In this document: one piece after another, positions 21,326-32,287 of the stretch
Layout: each line of letters opens with the position of its first letter
Position numbering within the stretch: position 1 is the stretch's first letter
Origin: Spinacia oleracea
Taxonomy: Eukaryota; Streptophyta; Magnoliopsida; Caryophyllales; Amaranthaceae
DNA: 64,000 nucleotides
Reading direction: 5' to 3'
Assembly: GCF_020520425.1 (NCBI RefSeq)
Contig: NC_079488.1
Coordinates: 86,037,285 to 86,101,284, forward strand
Translations under genes and position numbers: made by a program
Notes under the pieces: model-generated
The model's database searches: none
Told to the model about the DNA's origin: nothing
Seen by the model: only the letters and a program-made list of their open reading frames with translations

Positions 21326-22394
21326 TTGTCCTCCAAAATTACATCCGCAACAAATATAAGAGATTGTTCAAAGTACTCTAAATTAAAAAATAGCTATTAC
21401 ATCAGAACGACACATTTTAGCCATCATATCCGCCACCTTGTTGGTACATCTCGGGGCATACACAATCTGAATTCCAAGCATTTCCTTCAAAAGGTCCATG
21501 CATTGTTTTGCAATAGTAAGGTTAGCATCAATAATATGTTCATTAGCCAAATTTTGGACGGGTTATTGCGAGTCTGAGTTAATGATCACCCTTTGCCAAT
21601 TTTCCTTTAATTTTGATAACACGCAAGCCCACACAAATCGCTAGAATCTCACCCATCAAAACAGATTGGAGTTTACATTTTTTGTTAAAATCGAGCACCC
21701 ATTCACCGTATTTCTCTAAAAACGCCGACAATGTTAGTGTTATAACCAAACGCGTGCCACGAACGATTGAGAACAAATCCAGTGTTTATGAGGAAATTAG
21801 ATTTCCTCCCTACTAGAATTATACTTGCTCCCCAAGTCTAAATAATTCTAGAGATTGTTACATACCAAAATATATCTACTTTCCTAATTACAATTCTAAT
21901 TAAACTAAGAAACAAGATATTAAATCAAACAAGTCCGTTTCGTATTTTTTGTCAACTTAACTAAGTTGTGTTTATTTCCTAACAGCTAGCATCCTCGATA
22001 ATTTTCAGAAAACGATGTATCACAATCAAGCTTCAAGAAACCTGTTTGGGGAGGGGGGAGTCCACAGTGGAATTGGAACATTTAAAGGAGGAACGGAAAA
22101 GTGCATGCGTATATAATTCTGGATTTGTTTGAAGGTAATGAAGTTCCCAAGCTAAATCTTGGGCTTCCAAAATGCATTTATCCGTTGTGGGTTGGATTTG
22201 ATTGAAGGTAATGAAGTTTCTTCTTTTCTATAGGGACCAAAGAATGGAAGCATAATCTGATTTTTAGATGGGGTACCTTACAAGTAAGATTAGAATGGAG
22301 GCATTGTTGCAAGGGGATGAGGAAAAGGAGGATGAAACACCGTAGTGATTCCAAACTTCCTTGGCTTTAAAGCATTCCCTAAGAATGTGGATAG
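21326..22394 (-). pseudogene. LINE remnant: zf-RVT end plus RNase H domain
   Basis: Read on the minus strand, about 22,390-22,250 encodes the end of a reverse-transcriptase zinc-binding domain (HILRECFKAKEVWNHYG). Further along, 21,776-21,580 resembles the first half of an RVT_3 type RNase H (GEWVLDF..., then GEILAICVGL). About 21,580-21,380 gives the second half, ending in a degenerate 'C-T-N-K-V-A-D-M-M-A-K' helix. The halves are in different frames and an in-frame TAA interrupts the second, so this is a dead copy. The zf-RVT then RNase H order is that of plant L1-type non-LTR retrotransposons. Its upstream side is cut by the solo LTR at 22,395. Confidence 0.65.
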
Positions 22395-25206
22395 TGTAAC
22401 ACCCCGACAATTCTTTCTTTTCTAAAATAACCTTTTAATATAAAACGTAGAGAATTATCAAGGCATTATCGCCCGTGTGAAAACGTAACGGCTTATTCAG
22501 AATTTTGCAGCGGAAAACATAAAACTAACTTTAGGTTTATAAATAATCGATTACAGGTTTAGTCCCAAAAATCAACCAACGAAAATAAGGAAATATAAAT
22601 AGTACGACAAGTTTAAAGTCCAATTAAACAAACCCAAGTCAACTTAGAAAATCAAAACTAAATACAAGCTCTCTATTCCCGATCCCAATGATGCAACATC
22701 TTCAAACCTGCAGATGGACAATGCTTATTGATCCTTAGAGACTGCTCACCAAAGATTGGGTCATCACAGGATCAATAAGGCATAGCCATGATCAACATGC
22801 ACAAGCAAAAGCACGTAATCAGCAAAGCTGAGTACTACATACTAAATCAATAATAATCCTAACATGATTCTATTAAACGAACAACCCTAACATGATACTA
22901 ATGAACACAAATAAAGGCAGACAAAACATGATAGTTTGACGACCATACTTGACCAGACTAGACTAGGCTAGACTTTTAGCAATAATATTATTTTAGTTGA
23001 AATAGACAATGGACCGAGTTGACCGTCCGACAGCCTTCACTAAGGAAGACGAGGTATGGGCGCGACTCCGTAACCTCAGAGACCTGCGATATCGAGGAAC
23101 ATTTGAATAAAAATAGGACACGGTGATCAATCCGGTCCGAGATAAAGGCCATGGGCTACCACCATGAACCCCAACTCCTGTTTGTCCGTCACTTTAGACG
23201 TGCACAGTCTAAAGCTATTGCTACTCAGTTTCACTTTACATGATTTACAAATTGAGACTCTGTTATGACTCAACAATCACATAAGGCATATAATCCACAT
23301 TCGTTCACAACTGTTTTTATCTTAGAATTAAGTACGTGATCATAAAGGCATCAATCAAGACTCATTCCAATTTACCCAGCCTTTCCTTTAACCATGATCA
23401 ACCTTGTATATGGGTATAAAGTTTCAACTTACTAAACAAGGTCATCGGCCCTCATAAAGTAGTGAAAAGCTAAAAAGGGAACAACAACCAACATATATAG
23501 AATAATCTAGCGTTCCCAACCAACATGTTTGTATCAATAATCCATACTAACATGTTACAATTCTCATAATGCCATATAAGTTCAATATGTCCGTCCAACA
23601 GTATTAAACATGTAATTTCAACATAACCAAGTTCGTCAATAATATCAACATAACCAAGTTCAACCACACAACCAAGTTCACCAACAAATTCAACATGGTT
23701 TCAACAATTAGCACACATTCCAAGCACACAGGTATGTACGTACCTTGTGTAAACAAACTGATAGGCCACTTTAACACTTTCAAAAGTCGCCTAAAGAGAA
23801 TTCTCCTCCTAAAACAACCAACAAATAATCCCAATCAATTTCCAATCATTGGCAACCATAATAAAGCATTCTAAATGCATCCTAAACATATTTAGAACAT
23901 TCCCCAATATCAAAACTTAAACCTTTGATTTCCTAGCATCATAATTATTGAATTAGAGATTGAAATTCGTTGAAAATTCTTTGCACACATCATACTTTAA
24001 TTTCAGCAATATAAAGTCGTTTAAAAACTTTGCCAAGCTCAAATTATCATGCTTAGAGTATAAAAATAATAGTTTTAATCATTCCTTATCATTCTTACTA
24101 TAATTTAAAACCATTAAAACTTAAAATTCCCGCTTTAATTAATTCATAATCTCGCTTCAATCAATTTGTGAAATCTGAAAATCAATAATTTAATTATGAA
24201 ATATTACAATTTGAAATTCATAAATAAGTCATAAAAGTCACAAATTTAATTCAATCCAACATAGATTAAATTAATAACATATAATTAAAATTAGATTAGC
24301 TTTAGGTTTTCAAGAATTAACCAACAAGGAAGGGATGATGAAGGTAGCAGGCGGTGTGAGGTGCTGCCGGCGGCGGAAGAACTGCTCGGCGGCGGCGAAG
24401 GACTGGTTGCACGGCTCGGCGGCGGCTGTTCAAAACCAAAAGAGGAGGAGGGCAAGATGAATTAACGTGAGAAAGAAGAAAAACGAATGAGAAAAAGAAA
24501 AGGAAAACGACTGAGATAAGAAGGGTGGAGATTACCGTGCACTTCACGGTGGCTGGGCGACGCGACGCGGTAAGGGCGGCCGTGAGGTGGTGGTCGCGGC
24601 AAGGGCGGTCGTGAGGCACTAGTTCAAACCAACAGAAGCAAAGAGTGAGGGAAGAAAACGAAAGAGATAAGGAAAGAATAAGAGGGAAGGGAAGATGAAG
24701 GAATTACCGGCGGTGGTTGCGGTGGCGAGGGTCTGCGGTGACGGCGGCCGGCGGCTGAGTAAAGCTTGGGAGTTCACGTGTATGGTGAAGCAGGGTTTGG
24801 GAGATTTGTTTCCTTTCTTTTTCACGTGAAGATGTGGGAGGGTTTTGCTTTGTTCATTTTTTGTTTCACGTGCATTAGAGGTAGAGAAGGGATGAGAGAA
24901 GTTTTGGGTTTTATTGTTTGGGCTTTGTCAATTGGGCTAGAATTAGGAATTTAGTTTTAGGATTCAAATCCAAAACCGAATAAGATCGTTTTATAATTTC
25001 AATCAATTTTCGTAATTCGATTTCTTTTCAACGTAAAATTCTAAAATTATTTTGATTTAGTAAATCGTTAAAAATATTCAAAATATAATAAAATAAATAT
25101 ACGTTAATTATATATTTATTTCTAAAATCCGTAAATTCTAATTTAAACATAATAATCTATACGTTAAAATATATAAATAATGTTTCTAAATTTACGGGGG
25201 ATTACA
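22395..25206 (+). mobile_element. Solo LTR, about 2.8 kb
   Basis: It begins TGTAACACCCCGAC and ends GGGGGATTACA, and is flanked by a perfect 5-bp TSD GATAG (22,390-22,394; 25,207-25,211), the hallmark of LTR retrotransposon integration. There is no second LTR copy, PBS or protein domain between the ends, so this is best read as a solo LTR left by LTR-LTR recombination. The TGTAACACCCC start and large size are reminiscent of Ty3/gypsy (Tekay-type) LTRs; that lineage call is from memory of the family and tentative. A GC-rich patch at 24,340-24,760 gives spurious proline/arginine-rich frames. Confidence 0.75.
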
Positions 25207-25213
25207 GATAGAA

Positions 25214-25706
25214 TCTATACTAATATATTAAAAGACGTTTTGAAGAATGTATACGTGTCACGTAGATCTCTCCTTATTACGCCACGTCACCACTTATTAG
25301 CATCATGACACGTTATTACAACAAAAAACATCTAACAAGGATCGAACATCAAACCTCTTTGTTAAAAGTTACATTTTTTACCATCTTAACCAACTACAAC
25401 TTATGTAATATCTTTCCATATAATCCTATATATTCGTTTTACAATAAAAAATACATTGAATAAAAGTGAATGCAAAAAAATGAATGATTACTTAATTCAT
25501 AAATGTACAATTATTACTTTGAAGAAAAGGATCCGACTTTGTTTAGATTTTTGGATGTGGGGTTTGATCGGGGAGGTTGTTGATCGGCCACTAATCTTAT
25601 GTCACCACCGTAATTTGATGATGACACCATCTCTACGTGCACATATTTTATAAAAAAAGCCCGAATAAAAGTCAAAACCCGGGGCAACGCCCGGGTTACA
25701 TACTAG
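25214..25706 (+). mobile_element. Intact non-autonomous Helitron (493 bp)
   Basis: The 5' end is TCTATACTAATATATTAAAA. The 3' end has the hairpin CCCGGG-GCAACG-CCCGGG, a short spacer (TTACATA) and CTAG, then T. The preceding base is A, as expected for insertion between A and T. Only seven bases separate it from the solo LTR. It is homologous to the split copy at 9,152-19,573. An internal tRNA-like segment (box-B-like 25,339-25,347 and box-A-like 25,381-25,396, both minus) is shared by the two. No ORF of note. Confidence 0.85.
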
Positions 25707-25919
25707 TTCTTCTATAATAAAAAGCCCTACAACCAACTATATTTTGTCGTAATTTTTCATTCCACTTTTACCCTCATAAGTTGTTTCTTGTAGGAGATTT
25801 CTATGAAAATCAAGGGAAATGATATCTCATGTGTTAACTTTTTGGACCTAAATGATCAATGTGTTGGTTGATCTCAAGCATGTAAATCTACCTCCTCCTC
25901 CTCCTACTACTACTACTAC

Positions 25920-25984
<65 letters not shown>

Positions 25985-26426
25985 GAGTATTAATTACTAC
26001 GTACATACGCCTCAATATCTCAAAACTCTTAACATGATGAATTTAGCTAAATATTCCTTGACATGTGTTTGTGTTTTATGAGCACAAATTCTTATATAAA
26101 GGAGGTGTATAATAAATATTGTACATCATAATAAAAGTTAAATCAAAATATTTAAAAGGAACTCCGGTATAAAGTAAAAGTTATTTGCTTTTTAGTGATA
26201 AATTTTTTCTTTTAAAAATTTATAAAAAACTTTTAAACTCACTAAAAATATATAAAAGATAATTATGTAACTCTTTAAAAAGTTTATCCATAAAAAAATT
26301 ATAATATAAAAGTTAATCAAAACACGTTAAAAGTCAGAAAACGAAATAAGAAGAACAAAGTAAAATAGGAGGAAAGACAAAAAAATAAGAACCAAAAATA
26401 AAGAGGAGAGAGAAGCGTAAAGTATG
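25707..26426. other. Intergenic, microsatellite-bearing, no gene
   Basis: AT-rich. The only open frame (25,852-26,037) is a read-through of the compound microsatellite and gives a poly-asparagine run; it is not a gene. Confidence 0.6.
25891..25984. repeat. Compound microsatellite (CCT)n(ACT)n(AAT)n
   Basis: About five CCT, five ACT and twenty-one AAT units in direct succession, suggesting stepwise mutation of one trinucleotide array. Confidence 0.95.
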
Positions 26427-27883
26427 GGCCTACACCTAGCAAAACTGACTCGATCCGAATGATCCCATCCGTTATTCGATTTTGATCTTAAATGACGAAC
26501 CAAAATTAACCCGAAACCCAAATTTACCCGAATCGAAACCGAAAACCGATCTGAAATTGATTTAACCCGAAATGACCCGATACCCAAATCGACCTGAACC
26601 GACTGAACCGAACCGATATTCATCCAAAATTGAAATAACCCGAACCGAAAAAAATTGTAAAATTTGAATCAACCCACAACCGATCCGAATTGAAAATCCG
26701 AAACCAATTCGAAATGAAGAACAACTCAAAATTATCAATAGTTCCAACTAAATAATTAACACAAGTTTTTTAAATTTTCATTTATTTATTTATTATGGAG
26801 CATTATTATTATTATTATTAGGATTTTTTGTCATTTAACACCTTAAAAAAATTAGTTTTTGTAATTAAACACCTTACTTATTTTTTATTATATTTAAACA
26901 CCTTAAAAATCTAAAAATTTATAAATCAACACCGCTTAACGATTTCTATAAGAAAAAAACGTTGATTTTTAATCATGCTATAACTTCCAAAGCATAATTT
27001 AATGGTAGAAGGAGTTGTTTATCACCATATCATGCCTTGGGAACTTTAGCATAGTTAAAAACTAATGTTTTTTCTAACAAAAATTGTCAAGTGGTGTTGA
27101 TTTCTATTTTTTTTTTTTTTGTTTTTTAAGGTGTTTAAAAACAATAAAAAATAAGTAAGGTGTTAAACTACAAAAACTAGTTTTTTTAAGGTGTTAAATG
27201 ACAAAAAATCCTTATTATTATCATTATTATTTTTATTATTATTATTATTATTATTATCATTATTATTGATAACCACATATTTTCTATGAAATAATCTGAT
27301 AGTTTGGTCTCGCATACGAGTTACTTTACTAAATCATGATAATCTTTATTAATTACTAATATATATTGTTATATTTATTCATATTTCATGTTCCCTCTTC
27401 TCAACCATACATTAGTAGAAGTAAGACTAGAGTCTCCTAAATTATCACTTGTAACAATGTGAAAATGTAATATTTGTCGTTTAAAATTTCAATACGGTAA
27501 GTCAGTAATCTCAAACCGTATACGCTTATATATCCCTTAGTTATTTTATAAGAAATATTGTTACATGATAATCATATTAAAAATAATTTAATTTTATGAA
27601 TGATGCCCAAATTTAAAGCGAAATTACTAAATTAAATCAAAACTTGAAACCTGAAAATATCCGATCTAATCCGAAAAAATGGATCTGATATGATCCGATC
27701 CAATATGAAACGAACCAATAATGACCCGAAATCCTGACCCTATCTGACCATCAAAAAACCGAATTAAACTCGAAACCCGAAAGGATCCGACCCATACCCA
27801 AACCCGATCCAAAGTGAAAGTGACCCAAAATAACCCGATACGAATTCGATCCAAACCACCTGTTTGCTAGGTGTAGGCCTAAT
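26427..27883. mobile_element. Candidate TIR element, nested host of a MITE
   Basis: The left end GGGCCTACACCTAGCAAA matches the reverse complement of the right end (TTTGCTAGGTGTAGGCCT at 27,864-27,881) over 17-18 bp. Inside, both flanks carry many variants of a CCGAAxCCGA / GATCCGA motif. A separate MITE is inserted at 26,821-27,211. I could not find a convincing target duplication, so the superfamily is not assigned. Confidence 0.45.
26821..27211. mobile_element. Mutator-like MITE with 9-bp direct repeat
   Basis: The left end GGATTTTTTGTCATTTAACA is mirrored by the right end TGTTAAATGACAAAAAATCC. Arms extend for about 100 bp and repeat the phrase AACACCTTA. TTATTATTA flanks both sides exactly, fitting a 9-bp Mutator-type TSD, although the target is a TTA microsatellite so some of the match may be chance. 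Confidence 0.75.
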
Positions 27884-28014
27884 AATGGATGTCATTATTT
27901 GTTAAAAATAACGGGCAGTTGTATAATGGTTGTTCAGCTGTCTTTTAAAGTTTTAATTAGTGACGACTTGTGATTTTTGGTAATATATGAATTAAATAGA
28001 GGTGTAATTTGAAG

Positions 28015-28583
28015 TAGGGGTGGCAATGGATCAGAGGTGGATCGGGTGGAGATTCATCCGCCTCCATCCGTCAACTTTTCATCTATGATTCAACCCATCC
28101 GTCACTCCATTTACCCTCCATCCAGATCCGACTCATCCATCATGCATCGGCGGATGAATTGGGTTGGTCGGATGATTAACGATAGTAATTAAAAGTATCG
28201 TCAACTTTATTCATAATATCAATCAATATAAAGTAGTACTCCGTATGTGTTAATATAGTGGACAATGAATTATAATTTTGACATCTTCATTATAAAATAA
28301 CCGAAAACTAATAATAAAAAATTAGTTATTAGGTAATACATACATGATTCTATTAATAATTAAGTAATTGTAGTAAACAAAATTAATAATTTTAACGGAT
28401 GGATGGATGGATCAAATGATGGATCGGGTGACGGGTTGGATGAAGCTCCACCCGAATCCGACCCGACCTATCACTCGATCCACGCGCCACCCATTTAACA
28501 TCAGTGTTTTATCGGGTTTCAACCATATATTCGGTTCGGGTTGTTCGAATATCCGTCGGACTTTGATGAAATTGTCACCCCTA
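28015..28583. mobile_element. hAT-type non-autonomous element
   Basis: The terminal inverted repeat TAGGGGTGGCAAT at the left pairs with ATTGTCACCCCTA at the right, which is the classic plant hAT end. A perfect 8-bp TSD ATTTGAAG lies at 28,007-28,014 and 28,584-28,591. The interior holds subterminal GGATCGGGTG / CATCCGxC repeats and no transposase frame. Length 569 bp. Confidence 0.9.
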
Positions 28584-28591
28584 ATTTGAAG

Positions 28592-29203
28592 GTTGAAAAA
28601 ATATAAAAATATATGTTGAGTTAATATTGAATGTTAATTTAAAGGGGGTGAAGTGGAAGAGATTAATGTGTATATTGGACTATGGGTAATTTAAGTTGAA
28701 TAAGAAAGATGAAGTGGAAGAGGAGTTAAAGTTGTAAAACATAGAAACAATAAAAAAAGACAAAAGAAACTAATAATGAATTAATGAATGAAATGAGAGA
28801 TGACACATGACTTCCAATAATCTATGGTGACACATGGCTTCCAATAATCTATGGTTATCCTTTTTAAATACTAGGTATAGATTAGTCAGATATTACCACT
28901 GGGCCAAATTAATTTCTTGTTATCATTCACACTTAATGCTATAGATAGTTAGATACTTAATTTCAAGGGGGCTTTTTTTTATTTGGGCCCTGTACGGTCG
29001 CTCCGCTCACATCCCCTCTCCACCGCCTTTGATCTCGATCAAATATATGTCAATTACTTAAGAATATATCATACATTAAAAGAAAGCATCAATAATTAAT
29101 TGATAGATATATTTCCTTCAATTCTTTCATTAAAACAAATCAAAAATGATATGTCATTTATAGTAGAGAATAATTTGTGATTGATTAAGTATAACATACA
29201 TCC
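28592..29203. other. Upstream region of the knottin-like gene
   Basis: AT-rich sequence with a short direct duplication (GACACATG.CTTCCAATAATC twice near 28,801-28,855). Nothing coding was seen; promoter elements beyond the TATA box could lie here. Confidence 0.5.
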
Positions 29204-29210
29204 TATAAAA
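29204..29210 (+). promoter_or_regulatory. TATA box of the knottin-like gene
   Basis: TATAAAA 117 bp upstream of the ATG at 29,321, leaving a plausible 5' UTR of about 80-90 nt. Confidence 0.6.
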
Positions 29211-29320
29211 GGTTGGATTAGGTCTTCTCCTCCGATAGTTCAATACACATAAACTCTTCGACCAAGCCACAAAATAAAAGATAATAATAATCTGTAGTGA
29301 AAGATCGAGCAAGTGAAGTA

Positions 29321-29584
29321 ATGGAGATGAAGAAGGCGGTTATTTTTCTTATGCTGATAGCCTTTTTGGTGGTTGTAACAAAACCTCAATCAACCTTGGC
29401 TGTCCGACAATTCCCCTTACCCTCAAACGTTGTATTACAAACTATGGATCCTAATGGTTTCAAATGCTCTCATTATGGTGAAGCATGCACTCTCCACAAC
29501 GACAATTGTTGTCCGGGTCAAATTTGTGCATCTAACGGGTTTTGCACGGACGCTGTCGCAACCCTAAATTTGAATAGAAGCTAA
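29321..29584 (+). CDS. Secreted six-cysteine knottin-like peptide precursor
   Basis: An 87-residue precursor, single exon. Residues 1-27 form a signal peptide (MEMKK then a long hydrophobic core), so the product enters the secretory pathway and probably reaches the apoplast or vacuole. After a short pro-segment, the C-terminal domain has six cysteines at 49, 56, 63, 64, 69 and 75: C-x6-C-x6-CC-x4-C-x5-C, the inhibitor cystine-knot pattern. Plant relatives of this spacing include knottin antimicrobial peptides and protease inhibitors of Caryophyllales; which activity this one has cannot be told from sequence. The frame is also open upstream with a GTG at 29,297, but the ATG is the real start. 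A good TATA box precedes it and an AATAAA signal follows at about 29,616. It stands alone among repeats. Confidence 0.8.
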   Translation: MEMKKAVIFLMLIAFLVVVTKPQSTLAVRQFPLPSNVVLQTMDPNGFKCSHYGEACTLHNDNCCPGQICASNGFCTDAVATLNLNRS

Positions 29585-29649
29585 CTTGTAGATGTTTAAC
29601 AAGAACAACATTTTAAATAAAATTGTTTACTTTTTATTAGTCTCATGAA

Positions 29650-31689
29650 ATAATGTTTAATATGCTCTTTCTTGTTATCGTTTTTATTTATCTTTATTTA
29701 AGATTCAATTTTCTATCTTATTTTTACATCTTGATTTAAGGAACATCTCAAACATTTTTTTTCCGATGATCTCAAAATCAAATGCATCTTTAAAAATGAA
29801 TGGAGGTAGTAATCATATTGCCACACTAGATTAGTTCCCGTACAATGTATGGATGGTACTTACTTTTCTTTTTGTTTCACGCTAACTTAATAAAAAGAGT
29901 TTTTTCAATGATGTAAAATATAATCATGTTTTGTCATGGGTTGTTGGGAAAATCAGATAAACTTATTATTTTATTCGAACTATAAGGAGGTTAGAACAAT
30001 TTCAAGAGTATAAGATTCCGACAAAAAAAAAGAAGATAAAAAAATCTTACCAAATCCTTATCAGACTCGTTGCTTTTAGAATTGAATGATATCAGTAGCG
30101 TTACCCGATATCCAAATTTTTAGATTTGGTATCCGATCCAAAAACCATATTGGTTAGACTAGCCTATTTTCTAAACCAAATATCTGTTTGGATTTTTAAA
30201 TAATTTTATTAAACCCACCTTTTACACGTGCTCTACATAAAATGAAGGCAAATTTGTCAGAAACCACCTTATAAAATAGAAATTTTGCGAGAAACCACAT
30301 TTTAAAAATAAAATTGCGATAAGAAACCCGATTTATAAATATTTTTGCGAGATACCACCTTTAACCAGATTCTGGTAGTTGACTCTTTTTTCCGATTTTG
30401 ACTCTACACGTGACTTGTACGTGACTTTTTAAAATAAAAAATTAAATCGTTTTTCTTATTTTTCCCTACAATTTCACTCTATTTCCTTTCTCTCACTTCT
30501 ATCACGACGCCATTTTGTCGAACGATTAACGTTCTTTTTTTCGTCCATTGAAAGCTTGTTGGGCTTCAATTTTATTTTTGAAAAATTAGTAACTTCTTTA
30601 AGCTATGTCAGTATGTCACTCTAAATGGAAAACTCAAGAGAAGATTAAGTACGTACAGTGAACATCAGAGCAATCTATCAACTGAAACAGTAAAACATTC
30701 ATCGCCAACTTTCTTGTTTGATTTGCAATTTTATTCCACTTGAATGCGATGGACAAGTTCTTTCCATTGACTTTGCTTCAAAACCAACATACATCTCTTT
30801 ATAAACTTACCGAGTCAACTGGCCCAACAAGCTTTCAATGGAGACAAAAAAAATGGCGCAGTGATATAAGTTAGCGCCGATATACCTTTTGTTTTGTAAG
30901 AGATGTATGACTCTTATAACATTACTGTTTTGTGTTTATTTTTTTGAAATTAGTCTCGAATTTGTTTTTTATAAAACTATTAATTTATTAATTAAGCGTT
31001 TTAAGTAAAGTTTCTAAGTTGATAGATGCAACAATAGGAACACGACGACCCTCTGTCTCACAAAAAAGGGGATAAATTATCGAATTGCTCATAGCACCTT
31101 AAATTTTTCAATAGATGTCCTATGCTATCGATATAACTTGGATCGCTAGGATTGTATTTAATAGTGGGGGGAATTTTTCAAATATAACTATGAAAAGTTG
31201 TCACTTTGCGAGTTACTAGCTTAAAATTTTATTTTTGCAAATTACAGCCTTAAAAACTATCCGACATTCAAAAACTACAACCTCGAGTCAGATTGCGATA
31301 AACTTACATTGAAAAGGACATCAAAATATAATTCTTACAAATTTTATATAAGGCGCTCTTACACGGTGTCATATAACTTAAACAATGAAACCAATTAGTT
31401 AAGCGATCAAAGTGCTTTTTTTTTTATAAGGCGCGGTCTTACACAAAGTTGCCGCATTATTTTTAACTCATTCAAAATGCAAAGCCTAACCTATTTCTGG
31501 GTATGTTTTTGTATAGCTCCAATAGATCCTTTTACCTTTTAGTAGAAAAAGGATCAAGCTAAATATAGATGTGAATTTAGCAGTATTACTAAATACAAAC
31601 TATCCTCTTATTTTTTGTACATATAAATAAATTAAGTAGCACGTAGTAGAAGGCAAACAAATACAATTATCCTATCCTTTCAAAAAAGA
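29650..31689. other. Decayed repeat DNA, no gene
   Basis: Segments resemble worn fold-back elements. Phrases such as GAAACCACCTTATAAAAT (30,262 on) recur within 100 bp, and 31,190-31,290 echoes the TACAACCT-type arms of the element at 8,441-8,895. A pair of inverted segments is listed separately. No open frame is recognisable. Confidence 0.5.
30504..30860. repeat. Inverted repeat pair (fold-back)
   Basis: Left arm about 30,507-30,566 (GCCATTTTGTCG...CCATTGAAAGCTTGTTGGGC) pairs with right arm about 30,822-30,857 (GCCCAACAAGCTTTCAATGG...ATGGCG). The best block is a 20-bp perfect match. Spacer about 255 bp. Could be a small TIR element, but no TSD was found. Confidence 0.55.
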
Positions 31690-31722
31690 ACAACCATGTG
31701 CAACGCACGTAACTTTTACTAG
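31690..31722 (+). mobile_element. Helitron-type 3' terminus
   Basis: The hairpin ATGTGC-AAC-GCACGT is followed by AACTTTTA and CTAG (31,719-31,722), then T. This resembles the terminus at 6,977. The 5' end is not located. Confidence 0.45.
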
Positions 31723-31739
31723 TCTTTTGAAACACCTTG

Positions 31740-31986
31740 ACAAAATCCGAAGGAATCATGTGTATAACAAAAAGAGTCTTGAAGACGATCATGGAAAGTT
31801 AACCATACACAAAAATTTTATTTTTGGAATTGAGTCTATTTTCCATATCCAACTCAAAGAGTAGGGGTCAGAAGGACTACTAGTCTTGCAAATTTTCAAA
31901 GCTTCTTTGAAATCAAACCTCCCGTTAGTAGCAAAACTTGAAATAATAAAATCCTCCAGATTACTATTGGCGTTTATATCCTCCAT
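31740..31986 (-). pseudogene. LINE fragment, zf-RVT domain
   Basis: The minus-strand frame 31,986-31,789 reads like the reverse-transcriptase zinc-binding domain of plant L1 elements: a 'GRFDFKEALKI' segment (usually GxFSVKSAY), then SWIWKIDSIPKIKFL. The frame breaks shortly after and no RT or RNase H adjoins. A dead, truncated LINE piece. Confidence 0.6.
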
Positions 31987-32287
31987 ATTATTATCGTTTT
32001 GTGGTTTACGTACTACGTGTCTCCGTACTATTTATTTTTAGTATTGTACCCATTCTCCCTTTTCTATTTTTTTATATATATTTTCTATCTCCATTATAAG
32101 TTTTTATGAATGAAAATTTACTTCCTTGTGAAGACGGTAATGATAATACATACTCCGTAGTAGATTAATTACAACATGAAATATAAAAGTGTTGTGCGTA
32201 TTAGGTGTAACTTTTGCTCAGTTTTTTGTAACATTTTATATTATAAAGTAGATTGATATTTTTTTAACGGTTATATGCTTATCTTTA

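Noticed and set aside
24317-24825. Pro/Arg-rich ORFs on the minus strand in the solo LTR
   Set aside because: They lie entirely within an LTR in a GC-rich patch, with no domain.
25852-26037. ORF with a poly-Asn run
   Set aside because: It is a translation of the (AAT)n microsatellite.
29297-29320. Upstream in-frame extension of the knottin-like ORF by eight codons
   Set aside because: It starts with GTG, not ATG; plant translation would begin at 29,321, which directly gives a proper signal peptide.
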